From NCBI GenBank assembly GCA_013349735.1, contig DUZC01000146.1, forward strand, positions 1 to 5,568: DNA of 5,568 bases, given 5' to 3'. The DNA is from Rhodospirillaceae bacterium. Lineage in GTDB: Bacteria; Pseudomonadota; Alphaproteobacteria; Rhodospirillales; Magnetospirillaceae. Shown one piece after another: positions 1 to 5,127 of the stretch; position 1 is the first letter of the stretch; each line of letters starts with the position of its first letter. The notes below the pieces were generated by a model, which was not told the DNA's origin, searched no databases, and worked only from the letters and a program-made list of their open reading frames with translations. The position numbers were made by a program, and so were the translations under genes.

Positions 1-664
1 CTACCGCGACGGCGGCCATCGGTTGCTGGACGGCCGAGCGATCCAGATAGACATCCAAAGCGGCATTCAATTCGTCCAATTTGGTGTTGAAACTGTGGTT
101 TGCGCCCGGGATCAGTTGATAATCCACTTTGATATTGCGTTGCGAGGCCAGTTTATTGGCCAGTTTGGCGACGCTCGGTTCCGGTACGATGTCGTCATCG
201 GTCCCGTGGATGATCAGCCCTGATGATGGACAGGGGGCAAGAAAAGTGAAGTCATACATGTTGGCCGGTGGTGCCACCGAGACAAAGCCGTCTATCTCCG
301 GTCGGCGCATCAGCAATTGCATGCTGATCCAAGCCCCGAACGAAAAGCCGCCGACCCAACAGGACAAAGCGTTGCTGTTGAACGACTGCATCCAGTCCAA
401 AGCCGCTGCCGCGTCGGACAATTCCCCCTGGCCGCTGTCAAAGCGCCCTTGCGACCTTCCGACCCCCCGGAAATTGAAGCGCAAGGTTGAGAAGCCGCGC
501 CGCACAAAGGCATGATACATGGCATAGACCACGCGGTTATTCATTGTTCCGCCATGCTGCGGTTGTGGATGTAACAACAGCGCAATGGGTGCGCTCGCCG
601 ACTTTCCATGATGGTAGCGTCCCTCGAGGCGACCGTCCGGACCGTTAAAAATGACTTCAGGCAT
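1..664 (-). CDS. alpha/beta hydrolase, COG2945-like (3' end cut by window edge)
   Basis: Predicted cytosolic serine hydrolase of the alpha/beta fold; the substrate is unknown. The minus strand is open from ATG at 664 to the window edge, giving 221 codons without a stop, close to the full length of this family, so only a short C-terminus is missing. Visible marks are an N-terminal MPEVIFNGPDGRLEGRY strand pair, the oxyanion-region motif HPQPQHGGT (residues 32-40), RFNFRGVGRSQG (62-73), the nucleophile elbow GFSFG with Ser108, HGTDDDIVP (153-161) with Asp157 the likely acid, and GANHSF with His190. The triad is therefore intact and no signal peptide is seen. An in-frame ATG at 682 would add MRQKKT. 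I prefer 664 because relatives begin MPEVIF, but neither start has a strong ribosome site. The gene is transcribed away from the Fe-S operon. The fold is certain; the role is not. Confidence 0.9.
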   Translation of the reverse strand, partial: MPEVIFNGPDGRLEGRYHHGKSASAPIALLLHPQPQHGGTMNNRVVYAMYHAFVRRGFSTLRFNFRGVGRSQGRFDSGQGELSDAAAALDWMQSFNSNALSCWVGGFSFGAWISMQLLMRRPEIDGFVSVAPPANMYDFTFLAPCPSSGLIIHGTDDDIVPEPSVAKLANKLASQRNIKVDYQLIPGANHSFNTKLDELNAALDVYLDRSAVQQPMAAVAV

Positions 665-693
665 GGTTTTTTTTTGTCTCATTGTTTGGCCGA

Positions 694-709
694 TCAGGCA
701 ATTCTAGCA
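694..709 (-). promoter_or_regulatory. candidate extended -10 promoter of the hydrolase gene
   Basis: Read on the minus strand, 709-701 gives TGC followed by TAGAAT, an extended -10 element with a 5/6 hexamer. No good -35 lies 16-18 bases upstream; a TTGAAA is present but about 21 bases away. Transcription would begin near 694 and leave a leader of about 30 bases before ATG 664. This is a pattern match only. Confidence 0.4.
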
Positions 710-756
710 CAATCGGTATGGGATTAATTTCAAAGGATGCTTGTCGCGCAATGGCC

Positions 757-781
757 ATTCTTGACTGAATTGGTCGGGCAT
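757..781 (+). promoter_or_regulatory. putative IscR type 1 operator overlapping the -35
   Basis: The 25 bases have half-sites ATTCTTGACT and GGTCGGGCAT around a 5-base centre. Compared by memory with the E. coli type 1 IscR consensus (ATASYYGACT, RWWWY centre, AGTCRRSTAT), 22 of 25 positions agree; the mismatches are at 759, 772 and 779. The box covers the -35 hexamer at 761-766, where bound IscR would block RNA polymerase. The operon it heads encodes IscR itself, which fits autoregulation by [2Fe-2S]-IscR as known in E. coli. Binding is inferred, not shown. Confidence 0.7.
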
Positions 782-789
782 CCTATAGT
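761..789 (+). promoter_or_regulatory. sigma70-type promoter of the cysE-iscR operon
   Basis: TTGACT (761-766) and TATAGT (784-789) are separated by exactly 17 bases. Each hexamer matches the sigma70 consensus at 5 of 6 positions. Start of transcription is expected near 796, leaving a leader of about 70 bases before cysE. It is the best promoter in the window and points into the Fe-S genes. Its -35 is embedded in the IscR-like box at 757-781. Confidence 0.75.
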
Positions 790-822
790 TCAATTTAAGG
801 CAAAGCTGATCAGCAGTGTATG

Positions 823-845
823 ACCCCCCTCTGAGTCAGGGCGGT
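823..845 (+). other. small hairpin in the cysE leader
   Basis: Positions 823-830 (ACCCCCCT) can pair with 838-845 (AGGGCGGT) with one C/C mismatch and a 7-base loop, CTGAGTC. It ends 13 bases before the GAGG ribosome site of cysE. It has no U-tract, so it is not a terminator. A role in translation control or mRNA stability is possible but unsupported beyond the fold. A perfect 10-base palindrome, GCTGATCAGC, lies just upstream at 805-814. Confidence 0.3.
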
Positions 846-865
846 ACAATAACATATTGAGGACT

Positions 866-1600
866 ATGGATTTCAAGAGACTTCAGGAAGAAATTGAATC
901 CATCCGGGATCGTGACCCTGCGGCTCGTTCCTGGCTTGAGGTGCTACTGTGCTATCCAGGGCTTCATGTTTTGCTGTTTTACCGGGCGGCTCATTGGGCC
1001 TGGCACCATGACGCCAGGCTTTTGGCCCGTTGTATTGCTGCCCTTGCCAAGCTGCTGACCGGGATCGAGATTCATCCTGCGGCGCAAATCGGCCGGCGTC
1101 TGTTTATTGACCATGGCGCTGGTGTGGTGATTGGCGAAACCGCAGTGATTGGCGACGATGTAACTCTTTACCAGGGTGTGACCCTGGGGGGGACCTCCTT
1201 GCATCAGGGCAAACGTCATCCGACCCTGGAAGACGGCGTGGTGGTGGGGTCCGGTGCCCAGGTGCTCGGGCCTTTGACCGTTGGCCGGTTGGCCCGAATC
1301 GGCGCCAATGCCGTGGTGCTGAACGATGTGCCGGCGGGTGTGACCATGGTGGGTGTGCCGGCGCGCATGATCGCCAACCGAACCAAGGAAGACCAATTTC
1401 TTGCCTATGGCTGTGATGCCGGGCTTCCCGACCCGGTGGCCCGCGCCATCGAAGGTCTGCGGAATGATGTTGTGCGCCTTGCCGCACAGTTGGCAGCGCT
1501 AGAGGGCGCCGCGCCAGAGCGCCTGGCGGGTGACCGAAAGAAGGATATCGGGTCAGCAAAATCAGCCAAAGTAATCGAAAAAATAGGAGTGAGACGATGA
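866..1600 (+). CDS. cysE: serine O-acetyltransferase CysE (short form)
   Basis: Catalyses L-serine + acetyl-CoA to O-acetyl-L-serine, the committed step of cysteine synthesis, in the cytosol. At 244 residues it is the shorter bacterial form, lacking most of the long N-terminal helical domain of E. coli CysE. An N-terminal helical part carries RDPAARSWLEVLLCYPGLHVL (residues 16-36). From about residue 68 (GIEIHPAAQIG) a left-handed beta-helix of hexapeptide repeats follows, with the active-site His83 in FIDHGAG, GVVIGETAVIG (86-96), the loop VTLGGTSLHQGKRHPTLEDG with His118 (105-124) and GVPARMI (163-169). The tail after about 205 is Ala/Arg/Lys-rich and ends in Arg-Arg. ATG 866 is chosen because relatives begin M-FKRL. 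GAGG at 859-862 lies only 3 bases upstream, which is unusually close, and an in-frame TTG at 857 is the alternative. The stop overlaps the iscR start (ATGA, 1597-1600), indicating cotranscription. The gene likely supplies the cysteine used by the desulfurases downstream. Confidence 0.96.
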   Translation: MDFKRLQEEIESIRDRDPAARSWLEVLLCYPGLHVLLFYRAAHWAWHHDARLLARCIAALAKLLTGIEIHPAAQIGRRLFIDHGAGVVIGETAVIGDDVTLYQGVTLGGTSLHQGKRHPTLEDGVVVGSGAQVLGPLTVGRLARIGANAVVLNDVPAGVTMVGVPARMIANRTKEDQFLAYGCDAGLPDPVARAIEGLRNDVVRLAAQLAALEGAAPERLAGDRKKDIGSAKSAKVIEKIGVRR

Positions 1601-2067
1601 AACTCAGTACAAAGGGGCGTTATGCGGTGATGGCGATGGCCGATCTGGCCAGCCATAGCAATGGCAGTCCGGTCGCTTTGGCGGACATTGCCGATCGCCA
1701 GGAAATTTCGCTGTCCTATCTTGAGCAATTGTTTGGCAAATTGCGCAAGGGTGGGCTGGTCAAAAGCGTGCGGGGGCCGGGCGGCGGTTATCTGTTGGCG
1801 CGGCCGGCTTTGCAGACCCGTGTATCCGATATCATCCTGGCGGTGGACGAACCCATCCAAACCACACGCTGTTCGCCAGGCTCACCGGCCGGCTGCCATA
1901 ATCATAAAGGCCGTTGCATGACCCATGATCTGTGGGAAGAGCTGGGGAACCAGATCTATCTGTATCTGAGTTCGGTTTCCTTGGGCGATGTGATTGAGCG
2001 TCGGCTTCTTGGCACCAGCGGTATATTCCACGGCGCCAGTCCGGCCGGGACGATCGCCGCTCAGTAA
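1597..2067 (+). CDS. iscR: Fe-S cluster regulator IscR (Rrf2 family)
   Basis: Cytosolic transcription factor that carries a [2Fe-2S] cluster and, in E. coli, represses the isc operon when holo. The 156-residue protein has the Rrf2 winged helix at residues 1-70: MKLSTKGRYAVMAMADLA, then the recognition helix ISLSYLEQLFGKLRK (37-51, with Glu43), then the wing VRGPGGGYLL (58-67). The cluster site is Cys92, Cys100, Cys107 and His110, with spacing C-x7-C-x6-C-x2-H. E. coli IscR has C92, C98, C104 and H107, so the loop is longer here but all four ligands are present. This distinguishes it from Rrf2 proteins that lack the cluster, such as CymR. The ribosome site AGGAG (1585-1589) is 7 bases from the ATG. 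The ATG overlaps the cysE stop, suggesting translational coupling. The operator-like box at 757-781 suggests autoregulation. Confidence 0.97.
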   Translation: MKLSTKGRYAVMAMADLASHSNGSPVALADIADRQEISLSYLEQLFGKLRKGGLVKSVRGPGGGYLLARPALQTRVSDIILAVDEPIQTTRCSPGSPAGCHNHKGRCMTHDLWEELGNQIYLYLSSVSLGDVIERRLLGTSGIFHGASPAGTIAAQ

Positions 2068-2073
2068 GTCCGG

Positions 2074-2122
2074 TTAGAGTTTTTCGCATTTTGACGGGAT
2101 CAAAAAACGGAAAAACTCTTAA
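2074..2122 (+). repeat. palindromic element 1 (A/T-rich hairpin)
   Basis: AGAGTTTTTC (2076-2085) pairs with GAAAAACTCT (2110-2119). Inside, TTTTGA (2089-2094) pairs with TCAAAA (2100-2105) around the loop CGGGA, with a small internal loop between the two stems. TT/AA at the outer edge extend the stem past a bulged T at 2120. It begins 6 bases after the iscR stop. It is not followed by a T-tract on either strand, so a classical terminator is unlikely. It may protect or process the cysE-iscR message end (inference). Confidence 0.7.
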
Positions 2123-2144
2123 GCCCGAGCGGCGCTTGAGCATT

Positions 2145-2163
2145 GAAAAATCGGAGATTTTTC
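2145..2163 (+). repeat. palindrome 2 (8-bp arms)
   Basis: GAAAAATC (2145-2152) and GATTTTTC (2156-2163) are perfect inverted repeats around the 3-base loop GGA. The stem is A/T-rich and weak. It lies between elements 1 and 3 and could be a remnant of an older element; I see no further marks. Confidence 0.5.
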
Positions 2164-2179
2164 GTTCACACAGGGCCTC

Positions 2180-2212
2180 TAGAGTGCTTCAGTTTGAAAC
2201 TGAAGCACTCTA
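2180..2212 (+). repeat. palindrome 3, perfect 16-bp arms
   Basis: TAGAGTGCTTCAGTTT (2180-2195) is the exact reverse complement of 2197-2212, with a single G at the centre (2196). The left end reads CTAG (2179-2182), the same ends seen in elements 4 and 5. Its last three bases, CTA (2210-2212), are also the first bases of element 4, so the two abut or one inserted at the edge of the other. It resembles the abundant short palindromic units found between genes in alphaproteobacteria (recollection, not a search). Confidence 0.8.
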
Positions 2213-2285
2213 AGTGTCCCGATTCCGAAGTTCGTGAGACCAAATTCAGGCTATTATCGAACTTCGGAATCGATCAGGACACTAG
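2210..2285 (-). repeat. CTAG-ended palindromic element, copy A
   Basis: A 76-base hairpin element. The outer stem GTGTCC (2214-2219) pairs with GGACAC (2277-2282), extended by CTA/TAG at the ends with one bulged A on the left. A 15-bp inner stem pairs 2220-2234 (CGATTCCGAAGTTCG) with 2258-2272. Four extra bases (ATCA, 2273-2276) bulge in the right arm. The 23-base loop is 2235-2257. The strand is assigned by the long arm, which lies on the right here and on the left in copy B. There is no room for a coding region, so this would be a non-autonomous element (REP- or MITE-like). Confidence 0.8.
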
Positions 2286-2298
2286 CAACTAATTGTTT

Positions 2299-2375
2299 CT
2301 AGTGTGGTTTTCGATTTTTAAGTTCGTGAAAGTGCCATTGGCAAAATCGCACGAACTTAAAAATCACCACACTAG
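2299..2375 (+). repeat. CTAG-ended palindromic element, copy B
   Basis: A 77-base hairpin element. The outer stem CTAGTGTGG (2299-2307) pairs with CCACACTAG (2367-2375). The inner 16-bp stem pairs 2313-2328 (GATTTTTAAGTTCGTG) with 2350-2365. A 4-base bulge (2309-2312) lies in the left arm, and a small TGCC/GGCA hairpin (2333-2343) sits in the loop. The 28-base long arm agrees with that of copy A at 21 positions, so they are relatives in opposite orientation, 13 bases apart. It ends 19 bases before the start codon of the next gene and just upstream of that gene's ribosome site, so its fold could affect translation. Confidence 0.8.
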
Positions 2376-2385
2376 CCGCCGGGCC

Positions 2386-2397
2386 GGGGTCAAGATG
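2386..2397 (+). promoter_or_regulatory. ribosome site and start codon deciding the desulfurase start
   Basis: GGGG (2386-2389) lies 5 bases before ATG 2395. The reading frame stays open back to a TTG at 2293, but that extension would translate palindromic copy B into 34 residues unlike any desulfurase N-terminus, and it lacks a good ribosome site. ATG 2395 is therefore the start. Confidence 0.7.
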
Positions 2398-3519
2398 ACA
2401 GCTGTCACCGCTTATCTGGACTATAACGCCACGGCCCCGATCCGGCCCAGTGCAGCCAAGGCGGTGGCCAGCGCCTTGGAACTGCTCGGCAACCCGTCCT
2501 CGGTCCACCGGTTTGGACGGCTTGCCCATGGCCTGCTTGAATCGTCGCGCGAGTCCGTTGCTGCCTTTGTTAACGCGCAACCGGGCGGGGTCATTTTTAC
2601 GTCAGGGGGAAGCGAAGCGAATGCTTTGGCCTTGACCGGCTTTCCCGGTCGGCGGGTGCTGACTTCGGCTATCGAACATCCGTCGGTCCTGGCATTCGGC
2701 CAGACGACGCCCATCGCAGTGGATAGCGAGGGTGTCGTCGATCTGGGACGGCTTGAGGAAGCGCTCGCCCTTGCGCAAGGGCCGAGCATGGTGGCCGTGA
2801 TGTTGGCCAATAACGAAACCGGGGTGATCGAGCCTTTGGCCGCGGTGTCCGGCTTGGCCCATCGCTATGGGGCTTTGGTGCATTGTGACGCGGTTCAGGC
2901 GGCCGGACGCATGGGCCTTGATATTCATGATTTGGGCGTCGATTCCTTGTCAATATCCGCCCATAAGCTCGGGGGGCCTCCGGGGGTAGGGGCTTTGGTT
3001 CTGGCCGACCCCGACGCCGCTATCACGCCTTTGCTGCGAGGTGGTGGTCAGGAGCGCCGTCGGCGTGCCGGCACCGAAAATCTGCCGGGCATCGCCGGAT
3101 TCGCAGCGGCGATCGCCGACTGTCACCCTATGCCGCAGCTGTCGGTCTGGCGCGACAGGATTGAACAGCGATTGTGTCAGGCCCTGCCCAATATCACTAT
3201 TTTTAGTCAGTCTGTGTCCCGGCTGCCGGGAACCAGCTGCCTGGCTTTGCCTGGAATCTCAGCCAAAATCATAGTGATGGCTTTGGACCTGGCCGGGGTG
3301 GCGGTCAGTGCCGGGGCCGCCTGCAGCTCCGGCAAAGTGGCTGCCAGCCATGTTTTAGAGGCTATGGGGGCAGGGGGGCTGGCCGAGACCGCCATAAGGG
3401 TTAGTATGGGTTGGGCAAGTCAGGCCCGTGATGCGGATATTTTTGTCGAAGCCTTTCTTGCGTTGGCCGAGCGGCTGGGGCAATGTCCCGCCGGTTCGGC
3501 GGAATTAATGCGGGGCTAG
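2395..3519 (+). CDS. NifS-type cysteine desulfurase (first of two)
   Basis: PLP-dependent class V aminotransferase-fold enzyme that removes sulfur from L-cysteine as an enzyme-bound persulfide, giving alanine. It has 374 residues. Visible sites are the N-terminal YLDYNATAP (7-15), GNPSSVHRFGR (32-42), TSGGSEANALAL (69-80), the PLP-stacking His95 in EHPSV, NNETG (139-143), Asp165 and Gln168 in HCDAVQ, the Schiff-base Lys191 in SAHKLGGPPG, RRAGTEN (223-229) and the persulfide Cys310 in SAGAACSSG (305-313), on the long loop typical of group I (NifS/IscS) enzymes. All catalytic residues are present. It is shorter than IscS and lacks the IscS C-terminal tail that in E. coli contacts IscU. It lies 327 bases after iscR, behind the palindromes, and 7 bases before iscS. 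Whether it feeds cluster assembly or another sulfur route (for example tRNA thiolation) cannot be told from sequence. Confidence 0.95.
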   Translation: MTAVTAYLDYNATAPIRPSAAKAVASALELLGNPSSVHRFGRLAHGLLESSRESVAAFVNAQPGGVIFTSGGSEANALALTGFPGRRVLTSAIEHPSVLAFGQTTPIAVDSEGVVDLGRLEEALALAQGPSMVAVMLANNETGVIEPLAAVSGLAHRYGALVHCDAVQAAGRMGLDIHDLGVDSLSISAHKLGGPPGVGALVLADPDAAITPLLRGGGQERRRRAGTENLPGIAGFAAAIADCHPMPQLSVWRDRIEQRLCQALPNITIFSQSVSRLPGTSCLALPGISAKIIVMALDLAGVAVSAGAACSSGKVAASHVLEAMGAGGLAETAIRVSMGWASQARDADIFVEAFLALAERLGQCPAGSAELMRG

Positions 3520-3526
3520 TGTTGGC

Positions 3527-4738
3527 GTGAGGCTTCCGATCTATCTCGATTTTCAGGCGACGACGCCGTGCGATCCCCGGGTCCTGTCGGCGATGCTGCC
3601 CTTTTTTACCGAAAATTTTGGTAATCCGCATTCACGGCATCACGCTTATGGATGGGTGGCCGAGGAGGCCGTGGAACAGGCCAGGGCCCAGATTGCGGTC
3701 CTGATCGGAGCCCGGGCCAAAGAAATCATTTTTACCTCTGGGGCCACGGAATCCAGCAATTTGGCGATCCAGGGCCTGGCCCGGATGCATAGGGCAAAAA
3801 AAGACCACATCATTACCGTGGTGACCGAACATAAATGCGTTCTTGATTCCTGTCGTTACCTTGAAAGCGAAGGTTTTACCGTTACCCGGCTGGGTGTCAG
3901 CCAATCCGGGCTGATCGATCTTGGCGAACTCGAAGCGGCCATCGGGCCAAGAACTTTGTTGGTATCGGTGATGGCTGTTAATAACGAAATCGGGGTGATC
4001 CAGCCTTTGGCTGAGATCGGGACCCTTTGCCGTCGCCATGGCGTCTATTTTCATACGGATGCAGCGCAAGCGGTTGGCAAGATCGCCCTTGATGTGGACG
4101 GGATGAACATCGATCTCCTGAGCCTGTCTGGCCATAAGCTTTATGGTCCGAAGGGGATCGGAGCTCTGTTTGTAAGGCGTAAGCCGCGCATCCGCCTGCA
4201 GGCGATGATGGTAGGGGGCGGCCAGGAGCTTGGGATGCGCTCCGGCACTTTGGCGACACCGCTCTGTGTCGGACTGGGCGAGGCCTGCCGCCTTGCTGGC
4301 CTGGAAATGGCAACAGAAAGGACCCGTCTGCTGGGGTTGCGGGAACGCCTTAGGGTGGGATTATGCGATAAGATGACCGCCGTCCAGGTCAATGGCGATT
4401 TAGAACATCGGATCCCTGGCAATCTCAATCTCAGTTTCGCCTATATCGAGGGCGAGCGCCTGCTGACGGTCTTGAAAGATATTGCCGTGTCGGCCGGTTC
4501 GGCCTGCAGCTCGGCCTCGGTCGAGCCGAGTTATGTGCTGCGGGCACTTGGACTGGATGCGGAATTGGCTCATGCTTCCTTGCGAATTGGCTTGGGCCGC
4601 ACCACCTCGGAGGAAGAGATTGATTATGCCATCGCGCATATTGTCGATGGGGTTGGCAGGCTTCGTGCGGAAAGCCCACTTTGGCAAATGTATTGCGAAG
4701 GGGTCGACACCCGCCAGGCCGATTGGGGCAGACTTTAG
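3527..4738 (+). CDS. iscS: cysteine desulfurase IscS
   Basis: Main sulfur donor for ISC cluster assembly; a cytosolic PLP enzyme. It has 403 residues against 404 in E. coli IscS, and matches it through the whole length. Marks are PIYLDFQATTPCDPRV (4-19), GNPHSRHHAYGW (32-43), SGATESSNLAI (71-81), His102 in TEHKCVLD, NNEIGV (152-157), Asp178 and Gln181 in HTDAAQAVGK, the PLP Lys204 in SGHKLYGPKG, MRSGTLATP (237-245), the persulfide Cys327 in SAGSACSSASVEPSYVL, and the C-terminal LWQMYCEGVD followed by W400, the tail known in E. coli to bind IscU. The start is GTG 3527; an in-frame TAA at 3506 excludes anything much longer, and the next ATG would delete the YLDFQATTP motif. The best ribosome site is a distant GGGG at 3512-3515, so coupling to the preceding gene, 7 bases away, is likely. 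No iscU follows, which is unusual. Confidence 0.97.
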   Translation: MRLPIYLDFQATTPCDPRVLSAMLPFFTENFGNPHSRHHAYGWVAEEAVEQARAQIAVLIGARAKEIIFTSGATESSNLAIQGLARMHRAKKDHIITVVTEHKCVLDSCRYLESEGFTVTRLGVSQSGLIDLGELEAAIGPRTLLVSVMAVNNEIGVIQPLAEIGTLCRRHGVYFHTDAAQAVGKIALDVDGMNIDLLSLSGHKLYGPKGIGALFVRRKPRIRLQAMMVGGGQELGMRSGTLATPLCVGLGEACRLAGLEMATERTRLLGLRERLRVGLCDKMTAVQVNGDLEHRIPGNLNLSFAYIEGERLLTVLKDIAVSAGSACSSASVEPSYVLRALGLDAELAHASLRIGLGRTTSEEEIDYAIAHIVDGVGRLRAESPLWQMYCEGVDTRQADWGRL

Positions 4739-4771
4739 ATCGCGTAAGACGTAGTCGGAGATGACGAGAAA

Positions 4772-5113
4772 ATGCCTGAACGAATGACAGCTTTGACTTT
4801 GACCGATTCCGCAGCGGAACGGATCAAGACCTTGATGGCCGGATGTGACAAGCCGGCGATTGGATTGCGCATAGGGGTTAGTCCGAAAGGATGCTCGGGT
4901 TTGAGCTATACCCTGGAGTTCGCCGAACAGCGCGACCCGATGGACGAGGTGGTCGAGACCAAGGGGGTGACGGTGCTCATTGATCCTCGGGCGACGATGT
5001 TCATTTTGGGAACGGAAATGGATTACGTCACCGACAAAATGCAGGCCGGTTTTGTCTTCCGCAATCCCAATGAAAAAGGCCGCTGCGGCTGTGGCGAATC
5101 TTTCCACGTTTAA
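4772..5113 (+). CDS. iscA: A-type Fe-S carrier IscA
   Basis: Small cytosolic A-type carrier (HesB/IscA family) that binds iron or an Fe-S cluster and passes clusters to target proteins. Of 113 residues, the three conserved ligands are Cys41 (in SPKGCSGLSYTLEF), Cys105 and Cys107 (in GRCGCGESFHV), spaced C-x63-C-G-C as in the family. LGTEMDYVTDKMQAGFVFRNP (79-99) is the conserved segment before the CGC. A fourth Cys25 is not a family ligand. ATG 4772 has GGAG at 4757-4760, 11 bases upstream. A second in-frame ATG at 4784 (MTALTLTDSAAER) matches the usual IscA N-terminus and may be the true start. The gene lies 33 bases after iscS and 14 before the ferredoxin gene. In classical isc operons iscU would precede it. 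By context it is IscA; SufA and ErpA are close relatives. Confidence 0.95.
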   Translation: MPERMTALTLTDSAAERIKTLMAGCDKPAIGLRIGVSPKGCSGLSYTLEFAEQRDPMDEVVETKGVTVLIDPRATMFILGTEMDYVTDKMQAGFVFRNPNEKGRCGCGESFHV

Positions 5114-5127
5114 AGGAATAGCTCCGA

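Noticed and set aside
129..515. Plus-strand open frame opposite the hydrolase
   Set aside because: The minus strand encodes a hydrolase with an intact Ser-Asp-His triad through the same bases; the plus-strand peptide shows no recognisable family.
845..850. Second -10 (TACAAT) directly upstream of cysE
   Set aside because: No -35 at the right distance, and it would leave almost no leader before the start codon.
857..865. TTG 857 as the start of cysE
   Set aside because: GAGG at 859-862 lies inside that extension and better serves ATG 866, and CysE proteins of this type begin M-FKRL. The short spacing leaves some doubt.
2076..2163. Rho-independent terminator after iscR
   Set aside because: The stems of palindromes 1 and 2 are A/T-rich and neither is followed by a T-tract on the plus strand.
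2229..2257. Internal promoter for the desulfurases (TATTAT at 2252-2257)
   Set aside because: The -10-like hexamer lies in the loop of copy A, and no acceptable -35 is found 16-18 bases upstream.
2293..2394. 34-codon N-terminal extension of the first desulfurase from TTG 2293
   Set aside because: It would translate palindromic copy B, has no ribosome site near the TTG, and the family starts at the YLDYNATAP region just after ATG 2395.
2068..2394. CRISPR array
   Set aside because: The repeats are inverted, not direct, they differ from each other, and there are no spacers of even length.
4400..5107. 235-codon open frame on the minus strand across the iscS end and iscA
   Set aside because: It lies opposite two clearly recognisable genes on the plus strand and has no family features of its own.
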